A DNA stretch of 64,000 nt from Vibrio zhugei (lineage in GTDB: Bacteria > Pseudomonadota > Gammaproteobacteria > Enterobacterales > Vibrionaceae), in the NCBI RefSeq assembly GCF_003716875.1, contig NZ_CP033077.1, positions 558,001 through 622,000 of the forward strand. The letters run 5' to 3'. Below, piece after piece: positions 18,323 through 27,198 of the stretch. The translations under genes and the position numbers were made by a program. The notes beneath the pieces are model-generated. The model did not search any database, was not told the DNA's origin, and was given only the letters and a program-made list of their open reading frames with translations. Within the stretch, counting starts at the first letter, position 1. Every line of letters begins with the position of its first letter.

Positions 18323-18969
18323 TGCTCCAACTGTTTCAGTTTTTTCGATATTTCTTTTTGTCGTTCTTGATCCGCCAACGGTCTATCCGCTCTCGCTGGG
18401 GCCTGCTGCGCCCGTTTAAAATACGCAATCGCCTGTTGGTCTTTACCTTGGTCGACTAAAAAATCCCCATAAAAATAATTGGGATCAATGCCCTGTGGAT
18501 TAATCGCTAAGGCTTTTTTCAGCATTGTTTCAGCCATATCGTCATCGCCAAAACCAATCGGCCACCCTGGTACTTTATAGTATAGCGAACCGAGTGTCGT
18601 GTAGGCAGAACCATTCAGTGTGGTGGGATCGGTTTTGATCACCTCTTCCAATAACGCTTTGGCTTTTTTCACATAAGACAGTGCGCCCAATCCCCCTTTT
18701 GCTCCCGCAAGAGAGGCATTGTTAATGGCCAACCACACTTTCAAATCGCTGCGTTGCGGTGCTTGCGCCGTCGCCTGCTGATTATCCTTAATCAAGTGTT
18801 CAAAACAGGCTTCCTGCGTATCACTATCTTTAATTTTATACTGACACTGAGCCCAGCGGTGCTGAATCGAGCGTAATGGATCCATCGTCGCCGCGTTGAC
18901 AGAACTGGCCGCCAGCATGCTCAGTGTCATCGTCGTAAAACAAGTGAGTATAGAATTATTCATGCGCAT
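18319..18969 (-). CDS. Exported TPR-repeat protein
   Basis: A 216-residue protein with a signal peptide (cleavage near SVNAA) and TPR-like helices from about residue 60. A conserved-looking block LGSLYYKVPGWPIGFGDDDMAE precedes the repeat ALAINPQGIDPNYFYGDFLV. It belongs to a small family usually next to two-component systems in vibrios (my recollection). It probably works in the periplasm, possibly as a partner of the kinase sensor domain. It ends inside the start of the regulator gene. Confidence 0.8.
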   Translation of the reverse strand: MRMNNSILTCFTTMTLSMLAASSVNAATMDPLRSIQHRWAQCQYKIKDSDTQEACFEHLIKDNQQATAQAPQRSDLKVWLAINNASLAGAKGGLGALSYVKKAKALLEEVIKTDPTTLNGSAYTTLGSLYYKVPGWPIGFGDDDMAETMLKKALAINPQGIDPNYFYGDFLVDQGKDQQAIAYFKRAQQAPARADRPLADQERQKEISKKLKQLEQ

Positions 18970-18978
18970 AATGACATC

Positions 18979-19791
18979 CTAATTTTCTTGATGGCGACGT
19001 TGAATAAAACGCGCGATCGTCTGTTGATGTTTTTTTAATTCCCGACTCACAAGAGAGGGAAACCACTGATTAATTTTCACAAACCACTTTTCAGGTGATC
19101 CAATCCAGCGCTGCGCGATCTCTTTTTTCAGCACTTTGCGAACATGCTGCGCCACCACAATCGGCGGATCGCTCTGGTTGCCAAGTTCGGCGTTCATTTG
19201 TTCGACCAGCGATGAGTTAAGTGAGGTTGACGTTGTCCTTGGTGCGAGGTACAAGACTCGAATCCCTTCTCCCTGTAATTCACGATCGAGGGCTTCGCTA
19301 AACCGATGCAAACCCGATTTGGCCGCGCAATAACTGCTGTAACCTGGGTGTCCAATCGAGCCGAGTGTCGAGCCAATATTGAGTATAATACCGGGCCGAT
19401 TGAGCCATTCTAACGATGACTGTGCCAATAAGATCGGAGACGTCAAATTAAGAAATAATTCATCACTCACTTCACGCGGTTGACGGTGTGATAGCCAGTC
19501 AAATTGATTATATCCCGCATTGTTAATCACCACATCAATTCCGCCAACCTCTGTGATGGCTTGAGCCTCGGCCTTAATGGTATCTAACCCAGCAAAGCTC
19601 GATAAATCGGTCACAATAATTTGATGGTAATCGCTGTACATGAGGCGCGTTTTCAAGGACTCCAATTTCGCTTGCGAGCGTCCAACTAAGACGAGCTTAG
19701 CCCCATGCTCAGCAAGATGATCGGCAATCGCACTGCCAATACCGCCACACGCGCCCGTGATCAAAATACGCTTATTCGCTAAATCCATCAT
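18979..19791 (-). CDS. Short-chain dehydrogenase/reductase
   Basis: A 270-residue SDR. The cofactor motif TGACGGIGSAIADHL (TGxxxGIG) lies at residues 12-26, NNAGYNQF at about 90, and the catalytic triad Ser in NIGSTLGS with YSSYCAAKSG (Y-x3-K). A C-terminal helix extension is present. It oxidises or reduces a small carbonyl or alcohol substrate with NAD(P)H. It sits six bases downstream of the haem-oxygenase-like gene, so it probably modifies the same product. Confidence 0.9.
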   Translation of the reverse strand: MMDLANKRILITGACGGIGSAIADHLAEHGAKLVLVGRSQAKLESLKTRLMYSDYHQIIVTDLSSFAGLDTIKAEAQAITEVGGIDVVINNAGYNQFDWLSHRQPREVSDELFLNLTSPILLAQSSLEWLNRPGIILNIGSTLGSIGHPGYSSYCAAKSGLHRFSEALDRELQGEGIRVLYLAPRTTSTSLNSSLVEQMNAELGNQSDPPIVVAQHVRKVLKKEIAQRWIGSPEKWFVKINQWFPSLVSRELKKHQQTIARFIQRRHQEN

Positions 19792-19797
19792 GATCTC

Positions 19798-20475
19798 CTA
19801 CTGCGTCGCAACGTTATCAGTCAGCTCACGCAGCATGCCTGCGTATAACTGGAACACCATATTCGCGCTATCAATGATGACGGCTTGGTCTTGAGGATCG
19901 CTAATCCGATTCATCAATGATTCAAAAAATTGAATGTGGTCTTGGTCGAGCTCACTGTGCGATTTGAGATAGCGCATCGCCTCATCAGGCAAGCCTAAAT
20001 GCGTTTGAATTAATTGCGCCATCGCGCCGCCCGTGGAGACGCTGGTGCCTTCTAACACCCAAACCATACCGAAAAGCGCCAACGGGTTACCGCGATCAAT
20101 GTGATGATAAAGATACGCAATCATCAGCTCGATTGACGTGCACACTTTGCCCGCACCACGGTTATGTCGGACATCATCGTCATTGCCACCACAAGCAGCA
20201 ATGTCGGCAAGAATCCATTCTTGATGACCCATTTCTTCACGAATGTACTCACCTAATGCCGCACGTAACCATTCATAATCGACGGGCAAACGTCCACCGC
20301 ACGCCATCAACAACGGTACCGTGTGTTTCACATGGTGATACGCTTGCGTGAGAAAAGCGGTATATTGTGATAATTGAATATGACCTTGCTGACAATCTGC
20401 AAAAATAGGCGCCGAGAGCAGCGTTTGCTGAGCTTGAGCGGTATCGCGATTCAATTGTTCGAAAAATGTAGACAT
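19798..20475 (-). CDS. Haem-oxygenase-like putative di-iron oxidase (HDO)
   Basis: A 225-residue all-helical protein of the TenA/haem-oxygenase-like superfamily. It carries what looks like the full di-iron ligand set of HDO enzymes such as UndA and CADD: E81 and H84 (E-x2-H in EEMGHQEW), E142 (VLEGTS) and H173-x3-D177-x2-H180 (HSELDQDH). HDOs activate O2 for C-C cleavage, decarboxylation or N-oxygenation. The ATG at 20475, behind AAGGATTATCAT, is preferred over an extension 42 residues longer that reads into the ligase gene. It follows an acyl-AMP ligase gene and precedes an SDR, suggesting a fatty-acid or amino-acid derived product. Substrate unknown. Confidence 0.8.
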   Translation of the reverse strand: MSTFFEQLNRDTAQAQQTLLSAPIFADCQQGHIQLSQYTAFLTQAYHHVKHTVPLLMACGGRLPVDYEWLRAALGEYIREEMGHQEWILADIAACGGNDDDVRHNRGAGKVCTSIELMIAYLYHHIDRGNPLALFGMVWVLEGTSVSTGGAMAQLIQTHLGLPDEAMRYLKSHSELDQDHIQFFESLMNRISDPQDQAVIIDSANMVFQLYAGMLRELTDNVATQ

Positions 20476-20485
20476 ATGATAATCC

Positions 20486-21955
20486 TTATTGGCCAATTGT
20501 AATGATGCTGTGTCTTTGGTCATTGGCCCATTGTTCAAAATTGGGGCGAAGCGGTTTGCCATTCGCCGTCCATAACGGTCGATCTTGGGGGTAGTCTGCA
20601 AGACATAAGCAGTGCTTAAGTTGTGCGTAATCGGGTAAGCCTTGGTTTAACAAGCGAAGATCGCGCATAACATCCGCCGGAGAGTCATGCACCACCACTG
20701 CAGTGAGTGACTTTTCCCCATCGCCAACCACCACCAACGAACGCAATGAGGCAAAGCCATGCGCTTCGGCCTCGACCCACTCCGGCGAGACGTTACGCCC
20801 ATATGCGGTGATTAATTGGTTTTTCACGCGCCCAGTAATCGTGAGATAACCGTGCTCATCCAACTGCGCGAGATCGCCAGTGGCAAGCCATTGCTCGGTA
20901 AACGGTTCGCGGATGTAACCTAGGGCAATATTGCCTGTGACCCATAGCTGTCCTTGTTCATCAATGCGAACTTGTTGATGTTCCAGCACTTGACCGGCGG
21001 AATCGATCGACGTATGCGTCGGCGTGTTCACGCTGACAACGGACGCGCATTCCGATAATCCATATCCTTGAAACGCCGGTAGACCGAGACGGTGAGCCTG
21101 AGCCATCACGGACGACGAGACGCGCGCGCCCCCAACGGCGATAAACTGAAAACACCGACCTAACTCTGGCGTGCGCTCGACCAGCGCGACTAACACTTCA
21201 AGCAGCGCTGGCGTTAATACGACGCTGCTCGGCCGATGCGTCGCTAACGCCGTCGCAAACGTGGCTGGGTCGAATTGACTTGACCCCTTCAAGCCAACCT
21301 GCGCACCTGACAACAACACACTTGATTGCCCGAGTAAGAGCGGCACATAAATCGCGGTAATATTTTCTAGGAGCGTCGCCAAAGGCAAGACGGCTAGGTG
21401 CGCCCCATTGTTCACCGTCGGCCTCACAACATTCGCCAACGACTGGCTAACGCGATATAGGTTATCGGCACTAAGACAGACCCCTTTCGGTTGTCCGGTT
21501 GAACCAGAGGTAAACGTAACTTTGCATGTCTCTGGGAGCAGTTCACTTTGCTCACTGGCAATCCGCATAGCCGACAGGCCATATATCGGGGCGATAGACT
21601 CAATACCATGCCCCGTAAGATCGTTGACATGCCAGTCACCGATAAGGAGGTCAGCGCCGCTGTCACTGAGAAGATGGGCGACTTGCGAATCAGAGAAAAA
21701 ATGAGGGACAGGCACCAACACGACATTCGCAAGTTGCGCTGCGATATCGATCACCGCCCACGGTAATCCGTTCTGCTCTCGCAAGGCGATACATCTACAG
21801 CCGAGCGCTCTCAGTCTCTGTGAGACGTCATTGGCGTGCTGCCAAAATTGTTGATAGCTTAACGTGGCTAACTCACCATTTAATACGCCAGTAAAGGCAA
21901 CCTCGTTCGGCTGAGCTCTCACGACGTGTTCAATTGCTTTTAATAATACGTTCAT
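20486..21955 (-). CDS. AMP-dependent acyl/aryl ligase (ANL family)
   Basis: About 489 residues. Adenylation motifs are all present: TSGSTGQPKG (A3), GYGLSE (A5), TGDLAQ (A7), GRVKNQLITAYGRNVSP (A8, hinge) and NGKPLRP (A10 Lys). It activates a carboxylic acid as the acyl-adenylate. No carrier protein is encoded nearby, so the acyl group probably goes to CoA or directly to a partner. ATG 21955 overlaps the stop of the upstream gene (ATGA), so 72 extra residues upstream in the same frame are not used. It is the second gene of the operon. Confidence 0.88.
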   Translation of the reverse strand: MNVLLKAIEHVVRAQPNEVAFTGVLNGELATLSYQQFWQHANDVSQRLRALGCRCIALREQNGLPWAVIDIAAQLANVVLVPVPHFFSDSQVAHLLSDSGADLLIGDWHVNDLTGHGIESIAPIYGLSAMRIASEQSELLPETCKVTFTSGSTGQPKGVCLSADNLYRVSQSLANVVRPTVNNGAHLAVLPLATLLENITAIYVPLLLGQSSVLLSGAQVGLKGSSQFDPATFATALATHRPSSVVLTPALLEVLVALVERTPELGRCFQFIAVGGARVSSSVMAQAHRLGLPAFQGYGLSECASVVSVNTPTHTSIDSAGQVLEHQQVRIDEQGQLWVTGNIALGYIREPFTEQWLATGDLAQLDEHGYLTITGRVKNQLITAYGRNVSPEWVEAEAHGFASLRSLVVVGDGEKSLTAVVVHDSPADVMRDLRLLNQGLPDYAQLKHCLCLADYPQDRPLWTANGKPLRPNFEQWANDQRHSIITIGQ

Positions 21956-22560
21956 AAATACAGGCCTCGACGTGCTAACCGTTGTTCCAATTGCTCGATG
22001 CCAACGGATAAATCTCCCGCCATAATCCGCGGACAATGGTCGTAGTAGGTTCCCCAGATTCGAGTCGAATCGGGAATGCACACGGCTTGTGCTGGTGCCA
22101 AAATGGTCGGCTCTAACCCGAAACGACGCAACATGGCAAACAGGGGATCGGTGGCGGTAAAAATGCCCCAACGGTACCCATCCGCCATCAACGCTTGCAG
22201 CACGAGATAAAAATGCTGCAACGAAAAACCATGAGAAAAGGAAGCCAGTTGACCGAATTCCACCAGCTTATCGCGCTCAACCTGAGTGCCCAATTTGTCG
22301 GCTAAAATACGGTCCGCGGGTTGCGGCAGATATTGCTCAAGAAACAAAGCGTCATGTTGTGCACGACGAAATCCACATACAGATTGAATGTCATCATTGG
22401 CATCCAACATCACTAAAAATTCCGGCATAAATTCTTGTAAATCGGCATGGAATGCGGCGGCGTAACGCTGAGATACGTAGTGCTCGACTTCGGTTCGCCG
22501 CTCATGGTCAGCATCAATACGGTGTAAATTAAGGCGTTTCAATACCGTTAGTGGCTGCAT
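21952..22560 (-). CDS. Thermostable hemolysin (delta-VPH) family protein
   Basis: A 202-residue protein of the family named after the Vibrio parahaemolyticus delta-VPH thermostable hemolysin. There is no signal peptide and no pore-forming motif. The central pattern, VEFGQLASFSHG followed by a helix and GIFTATDPLFAMLRRFGLEP, resembles GNAT-fold N-acyl synthases of the LuxI/FeeM kind, so an acyltransferase role is more likely than direct lysis (inference). It leads the operon and is translationally coupled by an ATGA overlap to the acyl-AMP ligase, which would fit an acyl donor and acyltransferase pair. Confidence 0.82.
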   Translation of the reverse strand: MQPLTVLKRLNLHRIDADHERRTEVEHYVSQRYAAAFHADLQEFMPEFLVMLDANDDIQSVCGFRRAQHDALFLEQYLPQPADRILADKLGTQVERDKLVEFGQLASFSHGFSLQHFYLVLQALMADGYRWGIFTATDPLFAMLRRFGLEPTILAPAQAVCIPDSTRIWGTYYDHCPRIMAGDLSVGIEQLEQRLARRGLYL

Positions 22561-22679
22561 AAATACCGCTCCTCACTCTGGGAATACTTAAGAGAGTAAA
22601 GCGGTTAACTTAAGAGAAGCTTAAGAAAACAAAAATAATGGATGAGGCAAAATAAGTAGGCAGATTGGCATGAAGCAGA

Positions 22680-22708
22680 AACAAAAAACGCAGCCCAATG
22701 GCTGCGTT
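22680..22708 (-). terminator. Terminator of the methyltransferase gene
   Basis: AACGCAGCC/GGCTGCGTT stem, four-base loop, then six T on the minus strand. A second small stem CCTCAC/GTGAGG lies at 22723-22738 between it and the stop codon. Confidence 0.85.
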
Positions 22709-22743
22709 GACTCGATGACCCAACCTCACTAGGTGAGGCGGTG

Positions 22744-23325
22744 TTACTTGTACCCGATTCCCATGATCACAGGACGTAGCTGCTCACCATCGGGAATAGA
22801 AAAAGCGTGTTGTACTGCGACATCATGAAAGCCAGCCTGCTCCATCATTTGACGAGCTTGGCTATGAGGCATTTCCCCCTCGGCAATGGCATCTTCAGCT
22901 AACCAATCCCAATGAATGAACACCCCGCCTTCTTCTAGTAACGAGTGAATAATCGACATGGATTCAGGACGATTGGGGAGATAAGCGCATACCGACGACG
23001 CCACAATCAGATCAAACTGTTTACGAAAAGCGGGATGCTGGGCGACAAGCCCACGGGATAATTCGTCCACCACTGGCTCAACATTACTCAACGCTTTTTT
23101 ATCCAGCTCTTCAATCATGGATTCCGAGCCATCCAACGCCACGACGTCCTTCGCATGAGCGGCCATATACTGTGTCAGTAGGCCTGTCCCACAACCAAAA
23201 TCTAAGACATGCTTTCCGGAGAGGTCAATCATCTCTTTAAGTTGTTGAAACGCATTATGCGCAAAGGCAGTAATGGATGTCGCTTGTTCCCACTCTGCTG
23301 CGTATTGATCCCAGTTATACGCCAT
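22744..23325 (-). CDS. Class I SAM-dependent methyltransferase
   Basis: A 193-residue methyltransferase. The SAM-binding motif I VLDFGCGTGLLTQYMA lies at residues 39-54, and VALDGSESM is the acidic motif II. A VASSVCAYLPN motif follows. It methylates an unknown small substrate in the cytoplasm. It is a single-gene unit with its own terminator, and the LysR gene is divergent. A specific assignment is not possible. Confidence 0.85.
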   Translation of the reverse strand: MAYNWDQYAAEWEQATSITAFAHNAFQQLKEMIDLSGKHVLDFGCGTGLLTQYMAAHAKDVVALDGSESMIEELDKKALSNVEPVVDELSRGLVAQHPAFRKQFDLIVASSVCAYLPNRPESMSIIHSLLEEGGVFIHWDWLAEDAIAEGEMPHSQARQMMEQAGFHDVAVQHAFSIPDGEQLRPVIMGIGYK

Positions 23326-23517
23326 TGTGGCCTCCGTGTTACGTTTTGCATTCAGGCAATATTGCTAGAATAAACCAAAACCAGAGAAACTTCACCGAGT
23401 TAGATCAGTTTCTTGAAGCTAATTAAAAAATACTCCCCCCTAGGTTACACTTAACTCAATGGCGAATACGCGTAAAATTGGGTATGATTTTCTCATCATC
23501 TACTCGCATGAAGCCTT

Positions 23518-24396
23518 ATGAATTTATCGCAAATTGAAGCGTTTTGTACCATTGCTGATACAGGATCCATTTCGGAAGCCGCTCGTCAGTTAGATTGCAA
23601 CCGAACGAAATTAAGTATGTCGCTCAAATCCTTAGAGAAAGAGCTCAATACGGCGCTGTTTTCTCGCACGGGTAATCACTTGTCCTTATCGGAAGCGGGT
23701 AAAGCGATTTATAAAGATTGCGAGCACATCCTCTATACCGCCAATCGCATCAAACTTACCTGCTCTGAAGCCACTGGTGAGTTTGCCGCCGAAATGTGGA
23801 TTGCCCGTGATGATTCGCTACCCGATACGTTGTGGCATGACATTGCCACTCAGCTGAGTCAGTTATTTCCTAATACCTCGTTCAATTTGGTGCTCGCCTC
23901 CAGTGGAGACTTAACCAATTTAGTGGCCACTGCACAAGTGGATCTGGCGTTTGGTGTCGATTATGAACAATTGGATGAGCCCCGCGTCGTTTACCAACCT
24001 TTAGGCAAACTTCGCATGATGTCGGTCTGCAAAAGCGGCCATCCACTAGCGAAAATCAAACGCGTTGACGATGATGAGCTGCGTAAATCGATGCAAGCCG
24101 TGATGGTCTATTTGACCGACAAAGACAACCCAAGTCTCGAGCCATTCAGTCGTCGTTATATTGGTTTTTCGAGCTTTGAATATATTTTGAATACCATTCT
24201 GAGCGATAATGCGTGGGGCGTATTGCCAGAACCACTCATTCGTAGTCATCTGCGTGCACAGACTTTAACGGTAATCAAACATACCTACGGTCTTACCCAA
24301 GAAGATTTTTGTATGTTCTTACCTTCTGGCGTCAAAGAGTCTCCCGCGGTCACGTGGCTCTCTGATAAATTAAGTGAATTCTTGTTTGACTTTTAG
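23518..24396 (+). CDS. LysR-family transcriptional regulator
   Basis: A 292-residue LysR protein. The winged helix is at residues 1-60 (LSQIEAFCTIADTGSISEAARQL, then the recognition helix TKLSMSLKSLEKELNTALFSR), with the co-inducer-binding domain after about residue 90. It is divergent from the methyltransferase gene and separated by 190 bases, so it may regulate it, as is usual for the family. Effector unknown. Confidence 0.9.
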   Translation: MNLSQIEAFCTIADTGSISEAARQLDCNRTKLSMSLKSLEKELNTALFSRTGNHLSLSEAGKAIYKDCEHILYTANRIKLTCSEATGEFAAEMWIARDDSLPDTLWHDIATQLSQLFPNTSFNLVLASSGDLTNLVATAQVDLAFGVDYEQLDEPRVVYQPLGKLRMMSVCKSGHPLAKIKRVDDDELRKSMQAVMVYLTDKDNPSLEPFSRRYIGFSSFEYILNTILSDNAWGVLPEPLIRSHLRAQTLTVIKHTYGLTQEDFCMFLPSGVKESPAVTWLSDKLSEFLFDF

Positions 24397-24568
24397 TGTC
24401 TGCATCAGTGAGCGTCAAAACTTTTGGCGCTCAATATCAAATATAACTCATTGAAAAATAGTGTTTTTAAAAAAATTTACCCAAAATCTCTTTCTTGATT
24501 CAAAAAGCTTGATTGCTTAAGCGCAAAAAAACACCAGAATAGACGTAATTGTCTAAGAGTAATACATC

Positions 24569-25465
24569 ATGTCTTCAACAACTCAATCTAGTGAAAAACA
24601 CGTGCTCATGGTTTCTGCCGTCATGGCAATGGCCTTTGCAGCCGGTGGTCTCCTGGTCGGTCTGCTTGTCAATTCTCTTGTCATCGCTTTTGACGGGCTG
24701 TATTCATCAATCAGCCTATTGCTCACCTTGGTCTCACTGACCGTCAGCAAATTGATCGAAAAACCCAGCGATCAAACCTTTCAGTTCGGGCGCGCGATGT
24801 TGGAACCGATCAGCATTGCCTTAAAAGGCTTCGCGATTTTAGCGTTAGTGGTGTACTCGCTGTACTCTTCGGCAATGGATTTGCTGCAAGGCGGACACGT
24901 CATGGACACGAGCGTGGCGATGGCATTTGGGGTGTTTAGCGTATTCGGATGTAGCCTGACTTGGTGGAAGTTAGCCTGCATGAGCAAAACATCGTCTTCG
25001 GCCTTGATTCAAGCCGAAATTGCGCAGTGGAAAATGGACACCTGGTTAAGTGTGATCGTGGCTATGGCGTTTATCGTGGCATGGGGATTAACCATGACCC
25101 CTTGGGCGGAGTACGCGGCCTATGTTGATCCGATCATGATGCTGATGATGGGCGTTTATTTTGTCAAAGTGCCCACCGTGATGGTAAAAACTGCGATGCG
25201 AGAAATCTTAATGATGGCCCCGGATAAAGACATTTGTTCTCGTGTACAAAATGGCATCACTGCCACCTATCAAGAAACCGGCCAAACACTGTGTTTAGCG
25301 GGATTGACCAAAGTGGGTCGCGAGCTATGGGTCGATATTAATATCGTCGCCAAAAAAAATGACAACATTGCGATGCGTGAAATTGAACACACTCGCCACG
25401 CTCTGCAAAACCGCCTCAGTCAGCTCCCACTGAAATTACAACTGACCTTAAATGTCGCGTGTTAA
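24569..25465 (+). CDS. Cation diffusion facilitator family transporter
   Basis: A 298-residue membrane protein of the CDF type. Six hydrophobic segments span residues 10-210. The second segment has the family's metal-site region (SLVIAFDGLYSSISLLLTLV), followed by a cytoplasmic C-terminal domain. The usual HxxxD metal-site motif is less evident (WKMDTWLS stands at the later site), so substrate is uncertain. It exports a divalent metal cation in exchange for protons in the family. Confidence 0.8.
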   Translation: MSSTTQSSEKHVLMVSAVMAMAFAAGGLLVGLLVNSLVIAFDGLYSSISLLLTLVSLTVSKLIEKPSDQTFQFGRAMLEPISIALKGFAILALVVYSLYSSAMDLLQGGHVMDTSVAMAFGVFSVFGCSLTWWKLACMSKTSSSALIQAEIAQWKMDTWLSVIVAMAFIVAWGLTMTPWAEYAAYVDPIMMLMMGVYFVKVPTVMVKTAMREILMMAPDKDICSRVQNGITATYQETGQTLCLAGLTKVGRELWVDINIVAKKNDNIAMREIEHTRHALQNRLSQLPLKLQLTLNVAC

Positions 25466-25469
25466 TCGT

Positions 25470-26036
25470 CTAACACGCGTCTGGGTGATTCTCTAGCTGA
25501 CGAAGACACCGTGCGGGGGTTCCACCATACAGCGAATCAGGCGGCACATCTTTTGTCACAACAGAATTCGCCGCAATCACAGAGCGAGCGCCGATAGTCA
25601 CGCCTTGTGTGATGACTACATTCCCACCAATCCACACATCATCTTCAACCACAATCGGCAAACAAGTGGCTTCCCAATTACGCCGCGAACGGTGATCAAA
25701 TGAATGGGTCGGCGTATAAAACTGCGTATTAGGGCCCACAAGGACATAATCGCCAATGGTAATGTGCGCGCCATCAAGCATGGTGATGTTCATGTTTAAA
25801 AAGCTATGATTACCAATATGTATGGTTTGTCCAAATTCACAATGAAAAGGGACCTGCACAATACTGCCTGCCCCAAAATGCCCAAATAACTGCTCTTGCC
25901 ATACTCGGCGCTGAGTATCATCCAAACATTGGTTGATGGATAACTTCAGTTTCATCACAGAACGCCGCAAGTCAATCAGCTCTTGAGAGTTGCCATCAAA
26001 CTCACGCCCTTGCAGCATTTTTTCTAATTCACTCAT
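25470..26036 (-). CDS. Hexapeptide-repeat O-acetyltransferase (Maa/LacA type)
   Basis: A 188-residue acetyltransferase of the maltose/galactoside group. An N-terminal helical segment (MSELEKMLQGREF) is followed by left-handed beta-helix repeats. The catalytic His is in FYTPTHSFDHRSR, and the typical IVVEDDVWIGGNVVITQGVTIG block is intact. It acetylates a sugar or small sugar-like acceptor from acetyl-CoA. ATG 26036 fits the family's N terminus better than an extension of 11 residues. It converges on the CDF gene with four bases between them. Confidence 0.88.
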   Translation of the reverse strand: MSELEKMLQGREFDGNSQELIDLRRSVMKLKLSINQCLDDTQRRVWQEQLFGHFGAGSIVQVPFHCEFGQTIHIGNHSFLNMNITMLDGAHITIGDYVLVGPNTQFYTPTHSFDHRSRRNWEATCLPIVVEDDVWIGGNVVITQGVTIGARSVIAANSVVTKDVPPDSLYGGTPARCLRQLENHPDAC

Positions 26037-26121
26037 TGTGTTACACCCTATTGATTTTTCTGCGCACACGCTACGTCGTTTTCCCCTTTGATGATACTGG
26101 CCTCATCACCTTTTGACATAA

Positions 26122-26153
26122 CAAAAAGCCGAATGCGGCATCGCATTCGGCTT
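26122..26153 (-). terminator. Terminator of the OsmC-family gene
   Basis: AAGCCGAATGCG/CGCATTCGGCTT stem with a four-base loop, followed on the minus strand by a T run, about 30 bases beyond the OsmC-family stop. Confidence 0.9.
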
Positions 26154-26184
26154 AGCATGGTTATCATCAATGAGTTGGATACGA

Positions 26185-26589
26185 TTACTCGCTAACAATG
26201 CTCCAGCTATGCGTCATTGATACCCCTTCTCCTAGCATTAAACACACCGAGCAATATTTTTGCAGGGAATCTGCCGTCACTTTTTCAATGACCGCTTCAT
26301 CTAAATTTTCACCAGAGATTTCGAAATGGATGTTCATTGCGGTAAACAAACGTGGGGCGGTTTCACGACGTTCACTGGTAATTTTAGCATTACACGAATA
26401 AACGGTCTGCTCGGCTTGTTTTAATCCAGCGACAACATCAACAGAACTGCAACCGCCTGCGGCCATCATCACCATTTCCATCGGGCTGGGCGCAGTCGCT
26501 CCGCCATTCCCATCCATGACCACTGAATGACCCGAATTTGATTGACCGAGAAATTTAAACCCTTCGACCCATTTGACTTGTGCTTCCAT
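26185..26589 (-). CDS. OsmC/Ohr-family protein (YhfA type)
   Basis: A 134-residue OsmC-fold protein. The first redox Cys lies in AAGGCSSVDVV (residue 47) and the second in KYCSVCLMLGEG (around 112). The wider family reduces organic or lipid hydroperoxides with these cysteines. The length and MVMMAAGGCSSVD motif match the YhfA subgroup, whose substrate is unknown. It is monocistronic with its own terminator. Confidence 0.88.
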   Translation of the reverse strand: MEAQVKWVEGFKFLGQSNSGHSVVMDGNGGATAPSPMEMVMMAAGGCSSVDVVAGLKQAEQTVYSCNAKITSERRETAPRLFTAMNIHFEISGENLDEAVIEKVTADSLQKYCSVCLMLGEGVSMTHSWSIVSE

Positions 26590-26619
26590 TGTTATGTCAC
26601 CTTCGATTCACTAAAACCA

Positions 26620-27198
26620 CTATAATACCAACATTAAGGATTCGAACGCTACACGAACGAGAAGGTAGCCAATCCAAAGCGCCCCAACACTTAACAGCGA
26701 TCCAACCAGAATACACAGTCCATCCCTTTCAATGATCCCTAAAGATAAGCAGATAACCGCAAAATTCGGTGCGAAGTTGATGAAGGGTAAAGGAAGAACA
26801 GACATCAGAGCTAACACACAAATCAGAGCACCCAATAAGCGACGTACTGGTTCAGAAGAAAGCCAATCCCAACGAGGTTTAACAAACCGTTCCAGCTTAT
26901 GCAGCCAAGGTTGTAGTTCTTCGATGAAATGTAAGGTTTTCTGCTGATTGAGTTCTCGCTTATTCGCAAACTTTGGCAAACGAGGGGCATAAAAGCCAAG
27001 CGCCAGCTGCAGTCCTAACAGAAAAATGGCAAATCCAGCGAAAAAAGAAATCCCCGGAATAAACCCAAGCAAACTCAGCATGATAAGTAAGGCACCATAA
27101 GAGCGACGTTTTAATAACTCAAGCAAATCGCCAATTGAGATCGATGCTTTAGGATGTTCTTTGACAAGACGTAACAAAAAAACAGATGTTTTTTCCAC
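26620..27198 (-). CDS. ExoD-family membrane protein
   Basis: About 193 residues with three or four hydrophobic segments. The ExoD motif is visible near the N terminus (ISIGDLLELLKRRSYGALLIMLSLLGFIPG), and PLPFINFAPNFAVICLSLGIIERDG near residue 145. ExoD affects exopolysaccharide production in Sinorhizobium; its biochemical role is unknown. I place the start at GTG 27198 because the family begins about here; an ATG-led extension of 30 residues (Cys-rich) is unlikely. Confidence 0.78.
   Translation of the reverse strand: MEKTSVFLLRLVKEHPKASISIGDLLELLKRRSYGALLIMLSLLGFIPGISFFAGFAIFLLGLQLALGFYAPRLPKFANKRELNQQKTLHFIEELQPWLHKLERFVKPRWDWLSSEPVRRLLGALICVLALMSVLPLPFINFAPNFAVICLSLGIIERDGLCILVGSLLSVGALWIGYLLVRVAFESLMLVL

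Noticed and set aside
20476..20601. N-terminal extension of 42 residues on the haem-oxygenase-like protein
   Set aside because: It overlaps the ligase coding region and lacks a ribosome site, whereas AAGGA lies correctly before ATG 20475.
21956..22171. 72-residue N-terminal extension of the acyl-AMP ligase
   Set aside because: It is an antiparallel-free frame over the delta-VPH gene with no ligase homology; the ATGA junction gives the natural start.
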